Assembly: GCF_963666675.1 (NCBI RefSeq)
Contig: NZ_OY762929.1
Coordinates: forward strand, 4,808,001 to 4,872,000
Length of the DNA: 64,000 bases
DNA from: an uncultured Desulfobacter sp.
GTDB taxonomy: Bacteria > Desulfobacterota > Desulfobacteria > Desulfobacterales > Desulfobacteraceae
Direction of reading: 5' to 3'
Made by a program: the position numbers and the translations under genes. This document shows, in pieces, positions 51,553 through 60,083 of this stretch. Position 1 is the stretch's first letter. The number at the start of each line of letters is the position of its first letter. The notes beneath the pieces are model-generated. The model did not search any database and was not told where the DNA came from. It saw nothing but the letters and a program-made list of their open reading frames with translations.

Positions 51553-53622
51553 TTATGCTAAATGTTCCTCAATGAGCTGCGTAAAATCAATGGCTTCCAT
51601 CTCGCCTTCTTTTCCGGCCACCTTAATGGCATCCTGGATATTTACCAGGCAGAACGGACAGGCCGTGACTATCACATTGGCACCGGCTTCGGCCGCCATA
51701 TTCACCCGGAGAACCCCCATGCGGGTCTCCTCTTCAGGTTCATAAAACAGCATCAGCCCGCCGCCGCCGCAGCAAAAGGATCTATCGCGGCTTTTTTCAA
51801 GCTCCACCCGGGTCAGGCCGGCAATGGCATCCAAGGCCTGCCTCGGGGATTCATAGATACTGTTGTGGCGCCCCAGATAGCAGGGATCATGGTATACGTA
51901 CACTTTATCCCGATCGTTGCACGGTTTCATGGTCAGCGCTCCGGATTCAATCTTTTCAGCCACAATTTCACTGATATGTTTGACAGGGGGCAGGCCTGTA
52001 TAGTCTTTTTTCAACGCATTCAGGGCATGGGGGTCGGCCGTGACAATCTGTTTAACACCGGATTCAAGAATGGCCTCTGTATTCTGGGCTTTGAGCTCCT
52101 GGTAAAGCATCTCCTCGCCAAACCGGACCACCTCGTTGCCGCTGTCTTTTTCACCTTTTCCCAGAACACCGAAGTCCACACCGGCCTTTTCGAGGATGAT
52201 GGAAGTCCTGCGGGCAATTTCCTGGATATTGTCGTCATAGGAAGTAATACTGTCCACAAAGTAGAGGGTCTCGGCCGTATCCTTGCCCAGATCCTTGACC
52301 GTATGGGTCTCGGCAAAGGTTTTCTCCTTGGCCCAGTCGGCACGTTTTTTCTCCATCTTACCGTAGGGATTGCCGCGTTTTTCAAGGGCTTTCAGGGGTT
52401 TTTGCAGGGATTGGGGCACCATGCCCTCATCCACCATGCCGCGGCGCAGATCAACCATCTTATCGATATATTCAATACCCAGGGGGCACTCCTGTTCACA
52501 GGCACCGCAGGTGGTGCAGGACCAGATTTCATCTTCCGTATAAATATCTTCCACCAAAAGCTTATCGGATTTATAAATCACGCCGGACTTGATGGGATAA
52601 TTCTTAAAAATCAAATCCCGGGCCTTGATGGTGATAAACCGGGGGGACAAAGGCCGTCCGGCGGCATTGGCCGGGCACTGGTCGGAACAGCGGCCGCAGT
52701 CTGCACACGAGTAAAAATCAAGCATGTGCTTCCAGGTGAAATCCTCAAGGTGTTTAACACCGAACGATTCAAGGTTGTCCAATTCTCCATCGGAAACACC
52801 GTATTTCACCGGCTTGATATTGCCTGTTTTCACCCGCATGAAAAAGACGTTGAAAATAGAGGTGATGACATGGAAATGTTTTCCCAGGGGCAGAAAGCAC
52901 AGAAAAAAGAAAAAGGTGACATCATGCACATAATACATGATGATGTGCAGGCCCTGGAGGGTTTCCAGGGATGCCATTTGCAGCATCTTTGAAAAAATCC
53001 ACGCCAGGGAAAACAGGGCCGGAAAGTGGGCTTCGCCGGCGGACTGATAGTTATAAGCCGCAGCAGACGCCTCAAAAAGACTTTCGGAAATCATCAGGGT
53101 GGAGATGATGCCCAGAACAAAAACAGCTTCTGCCGTATGGTCATGGCCATATTTTTCGGGTACGGCGTATCGGGCGGGCTTTTTAATGCCCCGGCGCCAG
53201 GCCGCAATGATACAGGCCACAAGAACGGCTGTGGCGGCGTAATCTTTCAAGACGCTGTAAACAATGCCAAGTCCGCCGCCCAATCCGGGAAACACAAATC
53301 CGTCAAACAGCCCTTCGATCACAAGGCTTGTGGAGCGGATGGAAAGGATTAAAAACCCGGCAAAAATAATGATATGCAGGACGCCTGCCTGCATATATCT
53401 GGGCTGGCGGATCTGGCCCAGCCAGACAACGATCAGATTTTTTATCCGTTCCGGGATATTGTTAAGGCGATAGTCCGGATTGGCCCGGACCAGAGGAGCG
53501 ATTCTCCGGGCCATGATGTAGGTAAAAAGCCCGACACCAATTACCGGCAGAAGAAATGAAAAAATCACTGTTGGAAAGAAACCGAACAACATGTAGTTTG
53601 CCGGAGCAATGATCATAGACAT
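51553..53622 (-). CDS. EtfD-type membrane iron-sulfur oxidoreductase (Etf:quinone)
   Basis: The 689-residue protein has an N-terminal membrane part with about five helices (MLFGFFPTVIFSFLLPVIG, HIIIFAGFLILSI, AATAVLVACIIAAW, ...), two 4Fe-4S sites CADCGRCSDQCP (about 310) and CTTCGACEQECP (about 363), and two CCG domains, the second with HDPCYLGRHN and SFCCGGGG, which bind non-cubane Fe-S clusters as in HdrB. This is the arrangement of EtfD/EMO, which passes electrons from EtfAB to membrane quinone. ATG 53622 (or 53616) has GGAGG upstream. It is followed by etfBA and preceded by a TetR gene in the same orientation. Confidence 0.9.
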   Translation of the reverse strand: MSMIIAPANYMLFGFFPTVIFSFLLPVIGVGLFTYIMARRIAPLVRANPDYRLNNIPERIKNLIVVWLGQIRQPRYMQAGVLHIIIFAGFLILSIRSTSLVIEGLFDGFVFPGLGGGLGIVYSVLKDYAATAVLVACIIAAWRRGIKKPARYAVPEKYGHDHTAEAVFVLGIISTLMISESLFEASAAAYNYQSAGEAHFPALFSLAWIFSKMLQMASLETLQGLHIIMYYVHDVTFFFFLCFLPLGKHFHVITSIFNVFFMRVKTGNIKPVKYGVSDGELDNLESFGVKHLEDFTWKHMLDFYSCADCGRCSDQCPANAAGRPLSPRFITIKARDLIFKNYPIKSGVIYKSDKLLVEDIYTEDEIWSCTTCGACEQECPLGIEYIDKMVDLRRGMVDEGMVPQSLQKPLKALEKRGNPYGKMEKKRADWAKEKTFAETHTVKDLGKDTAETLYFVDSITSYDDNIQEIARRTSIILEKAGVDFGVLGKGEKDSGNEVVRFGEEMLYQELKAQNTEAILESGVKQIVTADPHALNALKKDYTGLPPVKHISEIVAEKIESGALTMKPCNDRDKVYVYHDPCYLGRHNSIYESPRQALDAIAGLTRVELEKSRDRSFCCGGGGLMLFYEPEEETRMGVLRVNMAAEAGANVIVTACPFCLVNIQDAIKVAGKEGEMEAIDFTQLIEEHLA

Positions 53623-53846
53623 ACCGAACTTACCTCCATATTAAATAATAAGTGTAGTGATTCCAGGCTCAGTGTGCTTTAGTAAACATCTCCTCTGGCG
53701 TCAAGCAAAAAGCATAAATGATCGTTCAACGCACCTATCCCTTCCCAGATATCTCTGGTAGGAAAAAACCCTATTTTAGTGCCCGCCCAACGAAGTAATC
53801 TGCAAAATTTCCAGGTTTTTGTTCAAACACTTTGTATTGTTTAGAT

Positions 53847-54431
53847 TCAGCCCTCCCGGACACCCGTCATAAAAAGATCCACCAGGGGATCGGCCATGGT
53901 GCCGAGATCGTAGCGCCCCTGGGCATTGACCCAGGTGGAAATAACACCTTCCACAGCACCGAGGATGAAGCGTTTCACAAGCCCGACAAAAAGATCCTGG
54001 CGCATGCTGCCCTCAATCTGACCCTGCTCTATGATATCCGACAAAAGATCAAAGTACATTTTGGAGATATTTTTAACCTGGGACTCAATATCCCTTAAAT
54101 ATCTTACCTCGGATTGAAAAATAACGGCCATGCTCTTGTCACCTTGGAACTCGTCAAGATGACAGCGAATCAGATTTCTCAACTTGTTCTCAGCATCCGT
54201 GCCTTTGGCCACGGCAGTATTCATTTTTTCAAACACCGAATCGGTTTTGAAGCTCAGGTACTGATAAAGGATATCGTCCTTGTTCTTGAAATAAAGATAT
54301 AACGTACCGTCCGCCACCCCGGCCTTGGCGGCAATCTGTGAGATGGTAGCCCTGTAAAACCCATGTTCAGCAAATACGGCACCGGCACTGTTTAAAATTT
54401 TATGATATTTCTCGGACTTACTTTTCTGCAA
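53847..54431 (-). CDS. TetR-family transcriptional regulator
   Basis: The 194-residue protein starts at TTG 54431 with AAGGAT 11 nt upstream; no ATG comes earlier than about residue 70. The N-terminal HTH is complete: ILNSAGAVFAEHGFYRATIS, QIAAKAGVADGTLYLYFKNK. The C-terminal ligand domain includes SMAVIFQSEVRYLRD and resembles fatty-acyl-CoA-responsive FadR-type TetR proteins. Position next to etfD/etfBA supports control of beta-oxidation electron transfer (inference). The divergent 400-bp gap holds candidate operators. Confidence 0.9.
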   Translation of the reverse strand: MQKSKSEKYHKILNSAGAVFAEHGFYRATISQIAAKAGVADGTLYLYFKNKDDILYQYLSFKTDSVFEKMNTAVAKGTDAENKLRNLIRCHLDEFQGDKSMAVIFQSEVRYLRDIESQVKNISKMYFDLLSDIIEQGQIEGSMRQDLFVGLVKRFILGAVEGVISTWVNAQGRYDLGTMADPLVDLFMTGVREG

Positions 54432-54831
54432 ATGTGTTTATCCTTATTGTTACCTAAATGAATAACGGATCATCCACCTGCCATTAGATTCGTGCAAACT
54501 AACTACAGATTCATACAAATGTCAAGGCTCCCCACATGCTCAGAACGCACACTTAAACTAAATATACGCTTATAATTACAGTCAATTATAAAACACATGT
54601 TTTATCATGACCGCACCAATCATTTTTTTACCCCCCCCACCCCACGCCCATGAACATGCATTCATCAAAAACGAAAAACATGCAAATTCAATACATTCTT
54701 CTAACCTTTATATAAAATTATGTTCATTGCTTTTATTGAACTTGATTTTAGGTTATTTTAATGTAAAAAGTTTATGATTCCTAACCATTCTTTACACAGA
54801 CGATATTACTTACATACGGGAGGATTCCACC
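54432..54831. other. Intergenic region, 400 bp, with regulatory-looking repeats
   Basis: This AT-rich divergent region holds no gene I recognise. GATTCGTGCAAA (54487-54498) and GATTCATACAAA (54508-54519) are direct repeats spaced 21 bp, two helical turns. ATGAACATGCATTCAT at 54650-54665 is a near-palindrome. A C-rich tract (54629-54648) and a GGGAGG ribosome site for the aldolase gene are also present. Confidence 0.5.
54650..54665. promoter_or_regulatory. Candidate TetR-type operator
   Basis: ATGAACATGCATTCAT has ATGAA/TTCAT half-sites around a central CATGCA and resembles the ATGAAT...ATTCAT form known for FadR-type TetR repressors. It lies in the gap between the tetR gene and the aldolase-like gene. 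Binding is not shown. Confidence 0.35.
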
Positions 54832-56118
54832 ATGACCCATTCACAATCCGAAGAATACCGCAAACTGCTTGATTACGGCAGACCCCCCAATGTGAAAAAG
54901 TGCTTCCCCAACTCCAAAGCACTCATTGTCAGCGGGAAATATATCGACCGCGCCATGCTGGCCAAAGGCAACTGCATGACCATTGCGGCCAACGGCAGAA
55001 ACGCCTTTGTCATCAAAGGGACCCTTGCTGCGGCCCAGCGCGCCAATGCGGCTGTCATCATTGAAATTGCCCGTTCCGAGGGCGGCACCAATGCCTATTG
55101 CGCCACAAGCCTTTGGAACATTGCAAGACAGACCGATGCCTACATGAATGAAATGGGGATCACCGTTCCCGTGGCTATCCATGCAGACCATTTCGGCATT
55201 AAAAAACCCGAAGACATTACACCTGCTAAAACCGAAATCCGATCTTTATTTGACACCGGCATTACCTCCATTGCCATTGACGCATCCCACATGCCCGATG
55301 ACCAGAATCTTTTGGCCAATATTGAGTTGAACCCCTATGTACCTGAATGGGCAGGCCTTGAAACCGAAGTGGGTGAAATAAAAGGTGAACAGGGGCTTTC
55401 AACGGCTGAAGAAGCGCTGTTTCTAATCCAGGGGCTCAATGCCCACGGCATTTTTCCGGACTGGATCGCCCTGAACAACGGCACCACCCACGGCATTGAA
55501 CAAAGTGATGCGGGCATCAATGTCGATCTGACGGCACAAATCCATGACAGTTTGGCCCCTTACGGCATCTCCGGTGCCCAGCACGGAACATCGGGGAATA
55601 ATTCCGAGCGGCTGCGCGAGATTGCCAAACGCACCAAAACCACAAAAGCCAATGTTGCCACGGCCCTGCAGATGATCTCATGGGGGGTGAAGGTCAATGA
55701 TTTCGGCAACGCCATCATGGATGCGTCGGGCAATTTCATCAAAGAATCCGGCAAAGGGGTTTCCCAGGCCGTCTGGCAAAAGATGTGCGCGGTTGCGGCA
55801 GCCAATGACTGGCAAAAGGGCAATTTCAAAAAACTGAACAACCCCTTTGAGAATACGCTGACAGCCCAGGATGCTACGATTAGGGAACGAATGGTCAAAG
55901 ATGTGGAAAATTTTGTATTTACGCTGCTCACCGATGTGTTCAACGCAACCGATACCGCAGACCTGGTGAAAAAACATATTCTGGAAACCCAGTCCCATAC
56001 CCCAGGCTTCAAAGCGGAAAAAATTGAAAATAAAGAAGATTGGACCCGGGAAAAAATTATTGAGAAGGCCGCCAAGATCACCTCAGATAAAGGCCCTGAA
56101 GGAGATTTTGATGATTAA
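54832..56118 (+). CDS. Class II fructose-bisphosphate aldolase family protein (divergent)
   Basis: The 428-residue enzyme has the class II aldolase TIM-barrel landmarks: zinc-binding HADH in PVAIHADHFG (about 115-125), GITSIAIDASHMP, ETEVGEIKGEQG (the conserved E-x-GxxxGxE region), a second zinc His in NNGTTHGIEQ and ISGAQHGTSGNN for phosphate. At 428 residues it is longer than standard FbaA (about 300-360), with a C-terminal helical extension. It could cleave fructose-1,6-bisphosphate or a related sugar. ATG 54832 has GGGAGG 8 nt upstream. It is followed by a sigma-28 promoter for the flagellar block. Confidence 0.78.
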   Translation: MTHSQSEEYRKLLDYGRPPNVKKCFPNSKALIVSGKYIDRAMLAKGNCMTIAANGRNAFVIKGTLAAAQRANAAVIIEIARSEGGTNAYCATSLWNIARQTDAYMNEMGITVPVAIHADHFGIKKPEDITPAKTEIRSLFDTGITSIAIDASHMPDDQNLLANIELNPYVPEWAGLETEVGEIKGEQGLSTAEEALFLIQGLNAHGIFPDWIALNNGTTHGIEQSDAGINVDLTAQIHDSLAPYGISGAQHGTSGNNSERLREIAKRTKTTKANVATALQMISWGVKVNDFGNAIMDASGNFIKESGKGVSQAVWQKMCAVAAANDWQKGNFKKLNNPFENTLTAQDATIRERMVKDVENFVFTLLTDVFNATDTADLVKKHILETQSHTPGFKAEKIENKEDWTREKIIEKAAKITSDKGPEGDFDD

Positions 56119-56128
56119 AACTTTTTTC

Positions 56129-56156
56129 TAAAGTTTTAATTTTGCCGAGCCGATAT
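56129..56156 (+). promoter_or_regulatory. Sigma-28 (FliA) type promoter
   Basis: TAAAGTTT (56129-56136) and GCCGATAT (56149-56156) are separated by 12 bp, against the consensus TAAAGTTT-N11-GCCGATAA; the match is nearly perfect in both boxes. Transcription would start near 56163, giving a leader of about 15 nt before the DVU0524-type gene (ATG 56179). flgM under sigma-28 makes a feedback loop because FlgM inhibits sigma-28. Confidence 0.8.
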
Positions 56157-56178
56157 TGGGTTTAAGGAGAAAACTAAA

Positions 56179-56613
56179 ATGCAGATACCTTCATACCAAA
56201 TACAAAATGTCTTGAAAGTCTATTCAAGGCAATTTAGCCAAGGCAAACTGCTGGGAAAAAATAAATTCAGCGATGCCGGAAAGGTTTCTGCAGACAGTGT
56301 CAGCATCTCATCGGAAGGCAAACGCCAAGCCATCATAGATAAGGTTGCAAGCAACATTGTCGATAAGATTATCACCGAGGGCCCCAATGAAAAAGATGAG
56401 GCCCGGATCACCGAACAGATTGAAAAAGAGCTGGGGAAAAAAATTGATTTTACCAAGGGAAGAAATCAATTCACCTACACCTCGGTTGATGAAAATAATA
56501 ATAAGGTTGTCCAGACCTTGTCCGTGGAGGATTCCAAGTTTATCGTAGAACGGATGACGGAACTGGCACGCCAGGTGGCTGATTCCAATATGGAATCCCA
56601 GGAGGGTGTTTAA
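56179..56613 (+). CDS. DVU0524-type FlgM-associated protein
   Basis: The 144-residue soluble protein resembles the family named after Desulfovibrio DVU0524 that is found directly upstream of flgM in deltaproteobacteria. It is helical and charged (MQIPSYQIQNVLKVYSRQF at the start, GKVSADSVSISSEGKRQAI, EARITEQIEKELGKKIDF) with no enzyme motif. Role unknown; it may assist FlgM or sigma-28. ATG 56179 has AAGGAG 9 nt upstream. Its end carries AGGAGGG, the ribosome site of flgM. Confidence 0.75.
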   Translation: MQIPSYQIQNVLKVYSRQFSQGKLLGKNKFSDAGKVSADSVSISSEGKRQAIIDKVASNIVDKIITEGPNEKDEARITEQIEKELGKKIDFTKGRNQFTYTSVDENNNKVVQTLSVEDSKFIVERMTELARQVADSNMESQEGV

Positions 56614-56614
56614 T

Positions 56615-56929
56615 ATGAAAATTTCTAATAGCACACAGCAGTATATCAATCAAAGTTACGCTGCAAACAATGCCAACAACACCGCCAATACCGCGGCGGA
56701 CCAGGGAAAGCAAACCCAGGAACTCCCTGCTGACAGCATTAATTTGTCCTCCACCACCAGGGACCTTCAAAGAATTCAGGCCGCCTCTGCCGAAGAAACC
56801 GAAGTATCAAAAGAGCGGGGACAGATGGTTGACACCCTCAAACAGCAGGTTCAGGCCAACCAGTATACAGTGAATGCCGATCAGGTCGCGGAAAAAATGA
56901 TCGGTGCCATTATGAACGAAGTGGTTTAA
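56615..56929 (+). CDS. flgM: Anti-sigma-28 factor FlgM
   Basis: FlgM binds and inhibits sigma-28 (FliA) until the hook-basal body is complete and FlgM is exported. The 104-residue protein is disordered-looking at the N-terminus (STQQYINQSYAANNANNTAN), has DSINLSSTTRDLQRIQ and ends RGQMVDTLKQQVQANQYTVN, ADQVAEKMIGAIMNEVV, which fits the sigma-binding C-terminal helices. Start ATG 56615 is 2 bp after the upstream stop with AGGAGGG 8 nt before it. A terminator follows at 56949. Absence of other flagellar genes nearby is notable. Confidence 0.9.
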   Translation: MKISNSTQQYINQSYAANNANNTANTAADQGKQTQELPADSINLSSTTRDLQRIQAASAEETEVSKERGQMVDTLKQQVQANQYTVNADQVAEKMIGAIMNEVV

Positions 56930-56948
56930 CCACCGGGTATTTTTTTCC

Positions 56949-56990
56949 CTCCTGCCTGATTCATGATTATATTCAGGCAGGAGTTTTTTA
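56949..56990 (+). terminator. Intrinsic terminator after flgM
   Basis: CTCCTGCCTGA (56949-56959) pairs with TCAGGCAGGAG (56973-56983) around a 13-nt loop; TTTTTT follows. It separates the sigma-28 transcript from the sigma-54 promoter at 57064. Confidence 0.92.
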
Positions 56991-57063
56991 TTCACGCGCC
57001 ACAACTGATTGATTCCAAAGCAAAATTCATATAAAATAAAATTATAAAAATTTAAAAGACAGT

Positions 57064-57079
57064 CGGCACGTTTGCTGCA
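57064..57079 (+). promoter_or_regulatory. Sigma-54 (-24/-12) promoter
   Basis: CGGCACGTTTGCTGCA fits TGGCACGNNNNTTGCA except at the first base and one T of TT; GG and GC are 12 bp apart. Predicted start about 57090, 18 nt before ATG 57108, with AAAAAGGAGG between. No enhancer palindrome like the 23988/24067 sites is visible upstream. Confidence 0.7.
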
Positions 57080-57107
57080 TAATCTCTTCCTTAAAAAGGA
57101 GGACCAT

Positions 57108-57557
57108 ATGACCAATATTAACAACATCCAAAACATCTCCCAAATACTTGACAGTCAGTCAAACAAGGTTAGCAGGACCAGTGGGCAGGAATTTGAGTCC
57201 GTACTCAATTCAGCCCAGGAAAAATTAGAAGCGCCCGGAGAAAATTCGCAGACCAGTGAATTGGGTGAGATTTCCGCAATGGATTTTGACATTCAAACCG
57301 TATCTGAAATCGTTACGGATAAAACAGAGAAACTGCTGACCAACCTGGAACGGTATGCATTCCAGCTTGACGACACCAACGTCTCCCTAAAGGAAATTGA
57401 ACCCGTGCTTGAAGGGCTCAATGAAGACGCCGCATCTTTATTGGAAGAAACGCTGTCCCTTGGCGAAGATGATCAAGACCTCATAGATATTGCCACAAGC
57501 ACGGCAATTTCTGCAAAAACCGAATATCTGAAATTCCAGAGGGGGGACTACCTGTAG
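57108..57557 (+). CDS. Small acidic protein under a sigma-54 promoter, probably flagellar, function unknown
   Basis: The 149-residue protein starts at ATG 57108, with AAAAAGGAGG 6 nt before it; the in-frame codon at 57072 lies inside the promoter and is excluded. It is helical, acidic and lacks Cys (for example FDIQTVSEIVTDKTEKLLTN, SLKEIEPVLEGLNEDAASLL, TAISAKTEYLKFQRGDYL). The Asn/Gln-rich N-terminus resembles that of FlgM-like secreted proteins. I recognise no family; FlgN-like chaperone is a weak possibility. Location after flgM and its own sigma-54 promoter suggest a flagellar or export role. Confidence 0.65.
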   Translation: MTNINNIQNISQILDSQSNKVSRTSGQEFESVLNSAQEKLEAPGENSQTSELGEISAMDFDIQTVSEIVTDKTEKLLTNLERYAFQLDDTNVSLKEIEPVLEGLNEDAASLLEETLSLGEDDQDLIDIATSTAISAKTEYLKFQRGDYL

Positions 57558-57575
57558 GCATAAAGACGATCGACA

Positions 57576-58370
57576 TTAAGCCTTTTTTTGCCTACAAACC
57601 TGTTTGGCTGCCTGCCAGTGCACCTCTTTTTCTTCGGCAGGCATCTGCTTTAAATCAAGGCCTTTTTCTTCAATGGCGGCTTCCATCGTTCTGAATCGGT
57701 TCTCAAACTTTGACGTGGACCGATAAAGTGCCGTTTCCGGATGAAACCCGGCAAATCTTGCCACATTCACAAGGGAAAAAAGGATATCTCCAAATTCAAC
57801 AATGGCATCATCCTTGTCCTTGGAGAGGGCCGCCTCAAATTCATGTATTTCCGAGACAGCCGTATCCAGAACCTGGCCCAGGTTCTCCCACTCAAACCCG
57901 GCTTTTACTGCAGATTTGGAAACTTTTAACGCCCGCAGCAGACTCGGCATGCCGCCGGGCACATTATCAAGGGCGGAAGGCCTTTCAGGGGCGCTGGAAC
58001 CATTTTTTTCTTCGGCCTTGATCGCCTCCCATTGTTTGTTCAATCCATCTTCGGAGGTAATGTGGGCATCACCGTAAACATGGGGATGGCGGCGGATCAT
58101 TTTCTCAGCCACGGTATTTACCACCCGGTCAAATGAGAACCGGCCCGAGTCGGCATAAATTTCCATAATAAAAAGAACCTGGAAAAGAACGTCGCCAAGT
58201 TCCTCTACGATATTATCCTCATCATCTTTGACAATGGCTTCTTCCAGTTCATACAGCTCTTCGGCCAGGCACTTCCACATGGTGGCGGGGGTCTGTTTCC
58301 TGTCCCAGGAACATCCGTTCTCTCCCCGAAGCCGTCGAATAATCTCAAGCAGGGGAATTATTGTTTCCAC
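57576..58370 (-). CDS. mazG: Nucleoside triphosphate pyrophosphohydrolase MazG
   Basis: MazG hydrolyses (d)NTPs to NMP and pyrophosphate and cleans non-canonical nucleotides. The 264-residue protein has the tandem MazG layout: N-terminal EENGCSWDRKQTPATM-type start (GENGCSWDRKQ), EExxE metal motif in LAEELYELEEAIVKDDEDNI, VEELGDVLFQVLFIME, then a second helix set ALSKDKDDAIVEFGDILFSLVN. ATG 58370 overlaps the last 13 bases of cvpA. It follows cvpA in the same direction, and the pair is likely one transcript. Confidence 0.92.
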   Translation of the reverse strand: METIIPLLEIIRRLRGENGCSWDRKQTPATMWKCLAEELYELEEAIVKDDEDNIVEELGDVLFQVLFIMEIYADSGRFSFDRVVNTVAEKMIRRHPHVYGDAHITSEDGLNKQWEAIKAEEKNGSSAPERPSALDNVPGGMPSLLRALKVSKSAVKAGFEWENLGQVLDTAVSEIHEFEAALSKDKDDAIVEFGDILFSLVNVARFAGFHPETALYRSTSKFENRFRTMEAAIEEKGLDLKQMPAEEKEVHWQAAKQVCRQKKA

Positions 58371-58879
58371 GTTTGTTTTAATCCTTCCAACTCTTTACTA
58401 AAATCCATCTTGATGTTCCGGGAAATAAACAGGGTCAGGGCATCGGCAACCCGGGCAAGGTAGGGTGCCGTGCGGGACGCAGCCATATGATGACTGCCGC
58501 TGGGGGTAAAGCTGGTGATAATTATAAAAAGGACGGTTGTGATAAGAATGCCTTTGGCGGCCCCGAAAATGACACCAAATGTTCTGTTCACCCAGCCTAA
58601 GAACACAATGTTCAACAATTTATGGATCAAGGCGGCCACAAGCCCCACAGCAATCAGAATCAGACAGAACAGCAGAAAGAAACAAACCAGTTTTTGAATC
58701 TGTGGCGATGAAATCCATGAATCAACATAGGGAATCAACCGGGGATAATAGGAATTGGCCCCGTAGAAACCGGCCACAACGCCCACGATGCCGGAGATCT
58801 CCCGCACCAGACCTTTAAAGCCTCCCCGGATAAGGCAAAACCCCACAATGATCAATACGCAAAGGTCAAAAAAATTCAT
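58358..58879 (-). CDS. CvpA-family inner-membrane protein
   Basis: CvpA proteins are four-span inner-membrane proteins of unclear role, first tied to colicin V production. The 173-residue protein begins NFFDLCVLIIVGFCLIRGGF, KGLVREISGIVGVVAGFYGA, with further spans (LVCFFLLFCLILIAVGLVAA, FGAAKGILITTVLFIIITSF) and the conserved VNRTFGVIFGAAKG loop. ATG 58879. Its 3' end overlaps mazG by 13 nt. Fits the family in length and topology. Confidence 0.87.
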   Translation of the reverse strand: MNFFDLCVLIIVGFCLIRGGFKGLVREISGIVGVVAGFYGANSYYPRLIPYVDSWISSPQIQKLVCFFLLFCLILIAVGLVAALIHKLLNIVFLGWVNRTFGVIFGAAKGILITTVLFIIITSFTPSGSHHMAASRTAPYLARVADALTLFISRNIKMDFSKELEGLKQTWKQ

Positions 58880-58960
58880 TCGGTTCCCTTAAATTTGATT
58901 ATGATTCCAAAAGCAGAGCCTGAAAAGTGTCCCGTATTTGAGCGAAAATGACCAAAGTGC

Positions 58961-59040
58961 AAGGTGCTGGAAATTTGTCTCCGAGAGCTACCTTCAGCTG
59001 GTTGAGTATTGCAGATTTTTTGCAACGCCCCAGTTGGATG
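58961..59040 (+). repeat. Dispersed intergenic repeat, family B, copy 2
   Basis: This lies between cvpA and phoH and matches 6041-6122 block by block (AAGG.GC, CCG, ACCT..., GTTG, TTTT.TGCAACGCC, CAGTTGG.TG) in the same order and orientation relative to the window. No gene is in it. The remaining part of the 262-bp gap up to phoH has no recognised feature. Confidence 0.65.
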
Positions 59041-59141
59041 CCGCCTCGCTCAATCACCAAGTATAAACAGATAACAGCAGGGCCAGTTCCCAGTCAAGAT
59101 TTTTATTGACCTTTAAACCAATAAAATGCACCCTATAGCCC

Positions 59142-60083
59142 ATGAAAAATCTTGAGTTTCAGAATATTACCCTTGCCCAAAAACTCTTTGGGACACACAA
59201 TACCAACCTGGAAAAAATCGCCCGGGCCTTTGATGTAAAAATAAACTCCAGGGGCGGGGCAATTTCAGTGGATGGTACACAAAAACAAACAGACAAAGTA
59301 GTGGACCTGATCAGCCAGCTTTATGCGCTTTTAGAAGAAAACATACGGCTGACGCCTGCGGTGCTTGATGCCGCCATCAATGCAATCCGGCAGGGGCGTT
59401 CCACCCCTTTAAAAAAAATTTTTACCACCACAATCGTGGTAACGGCCAAGAACAAACCCATCACCCCCCGGACCCCGACCCAGTTGGCATACACCGAAGC
59501 CATCAAAACCAATGACATACTTTTTGGTATCGGTCCGGCCGGCACCGGCAAAACCTACCTGGCCATGGCCATGGCCGTTGCAGCGTTCAATAAAGGGGAT
59601 ATAAAAAAAATTATTCTCACCCGTCCTGCGGTGGAAGCCGGTGAGACACTGGGGTTTCTTCCCGGTGATCTGGCTGAAAAAATCAATCCATATTTGCGCC
59701 CGCTGTACGATGCCCTCTATGATATGCTTGATTTTGAAAAAGCCAGGGCCTATATTGAGCAGGAAACCATTGAGATCGCACCCATTGCATTTATGAGGGG
59801 CAGAACCCTGAATGATGCGTTTATCATCCTGGACGAGGCCCAGAACACCACCTCCCAGCAGATGAAAATGTTTTTGACCCGGATTGGATACGACTCGAAG
59901 GCCATTGTCACAGGGGATATCACCCAGACAGACCTGCCCGGAGGAAAAAAATCGGGTCTGGTGGAAGCCAGAAAACTGCTCGCCCGGATACGGGGAATCT
60001 CATTCATAGAATTCTCAAAGGAAGATGTTGTCAGGCACCGGCTGGTGTCCGATATTATAGACGCTTATGAAAAAAGCAAATAA
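59142..60083 (+). CDS. PhoH-family ATPase
   Basis: The 313-residue cytosolic protein has an N-terminal KH-like RNA-binding region (KLFGTHNTNLEKIARAFDVK, INSRGGAISVDGTQKQTDKV) and a PhoH ATPase core with Walker A FGIGPAGTGKTYLAMAMAVA, TRPAVEAGETLGFLPGDLAEK, Walker B AFIILDEAQNTTSQQMK and GDITQTDLPGGKKSGLVEA. PhoH is linked to RNA metabolism and ribosome biogenesis, consistent with the neighbouring ybeY. ATG 59142 has a poor ribosome site. Its last 17 bases overlap the 7TM-HD gene, so the two are translationally coupled. Confidence 0.92.
   Translation: MKNLEFQNITLAQKLFGTHNTNLEKIARAFDVKINSRGGAISVDGTQKQTDKVVDLISQLYALLEENIRLTPAVLDAAINAIRQGRSTPLKKIFTTTIVVTAKNKPITPRTPTQLAYTEAIKTNDILFGIGPAGTGKTYLAMAMAVAAFNKGDIKKIILTRPAVEAGETLGFLPGDLAEKINPYLRPLYDALYDMLDFEKARAYIEQETIEIAPIAFMRGRTLNDAFIILDEAQNTTSQQMKMFLTRIGYDSKAIVTGDITQTDLPGGKKSGLVEARKLLARIRGISFIEFSKEDVVRHRLVSDIIDAYEKSK

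Noticed and set aside
51562..52992. 476-codon plus-strand ORF antisense to the EtfD gene
   Set aside because: It is a mirror frame of a high-confidence Fe-S protein with clear cluster motifs; its translation is His/Gly/Phe-rich with no domain.
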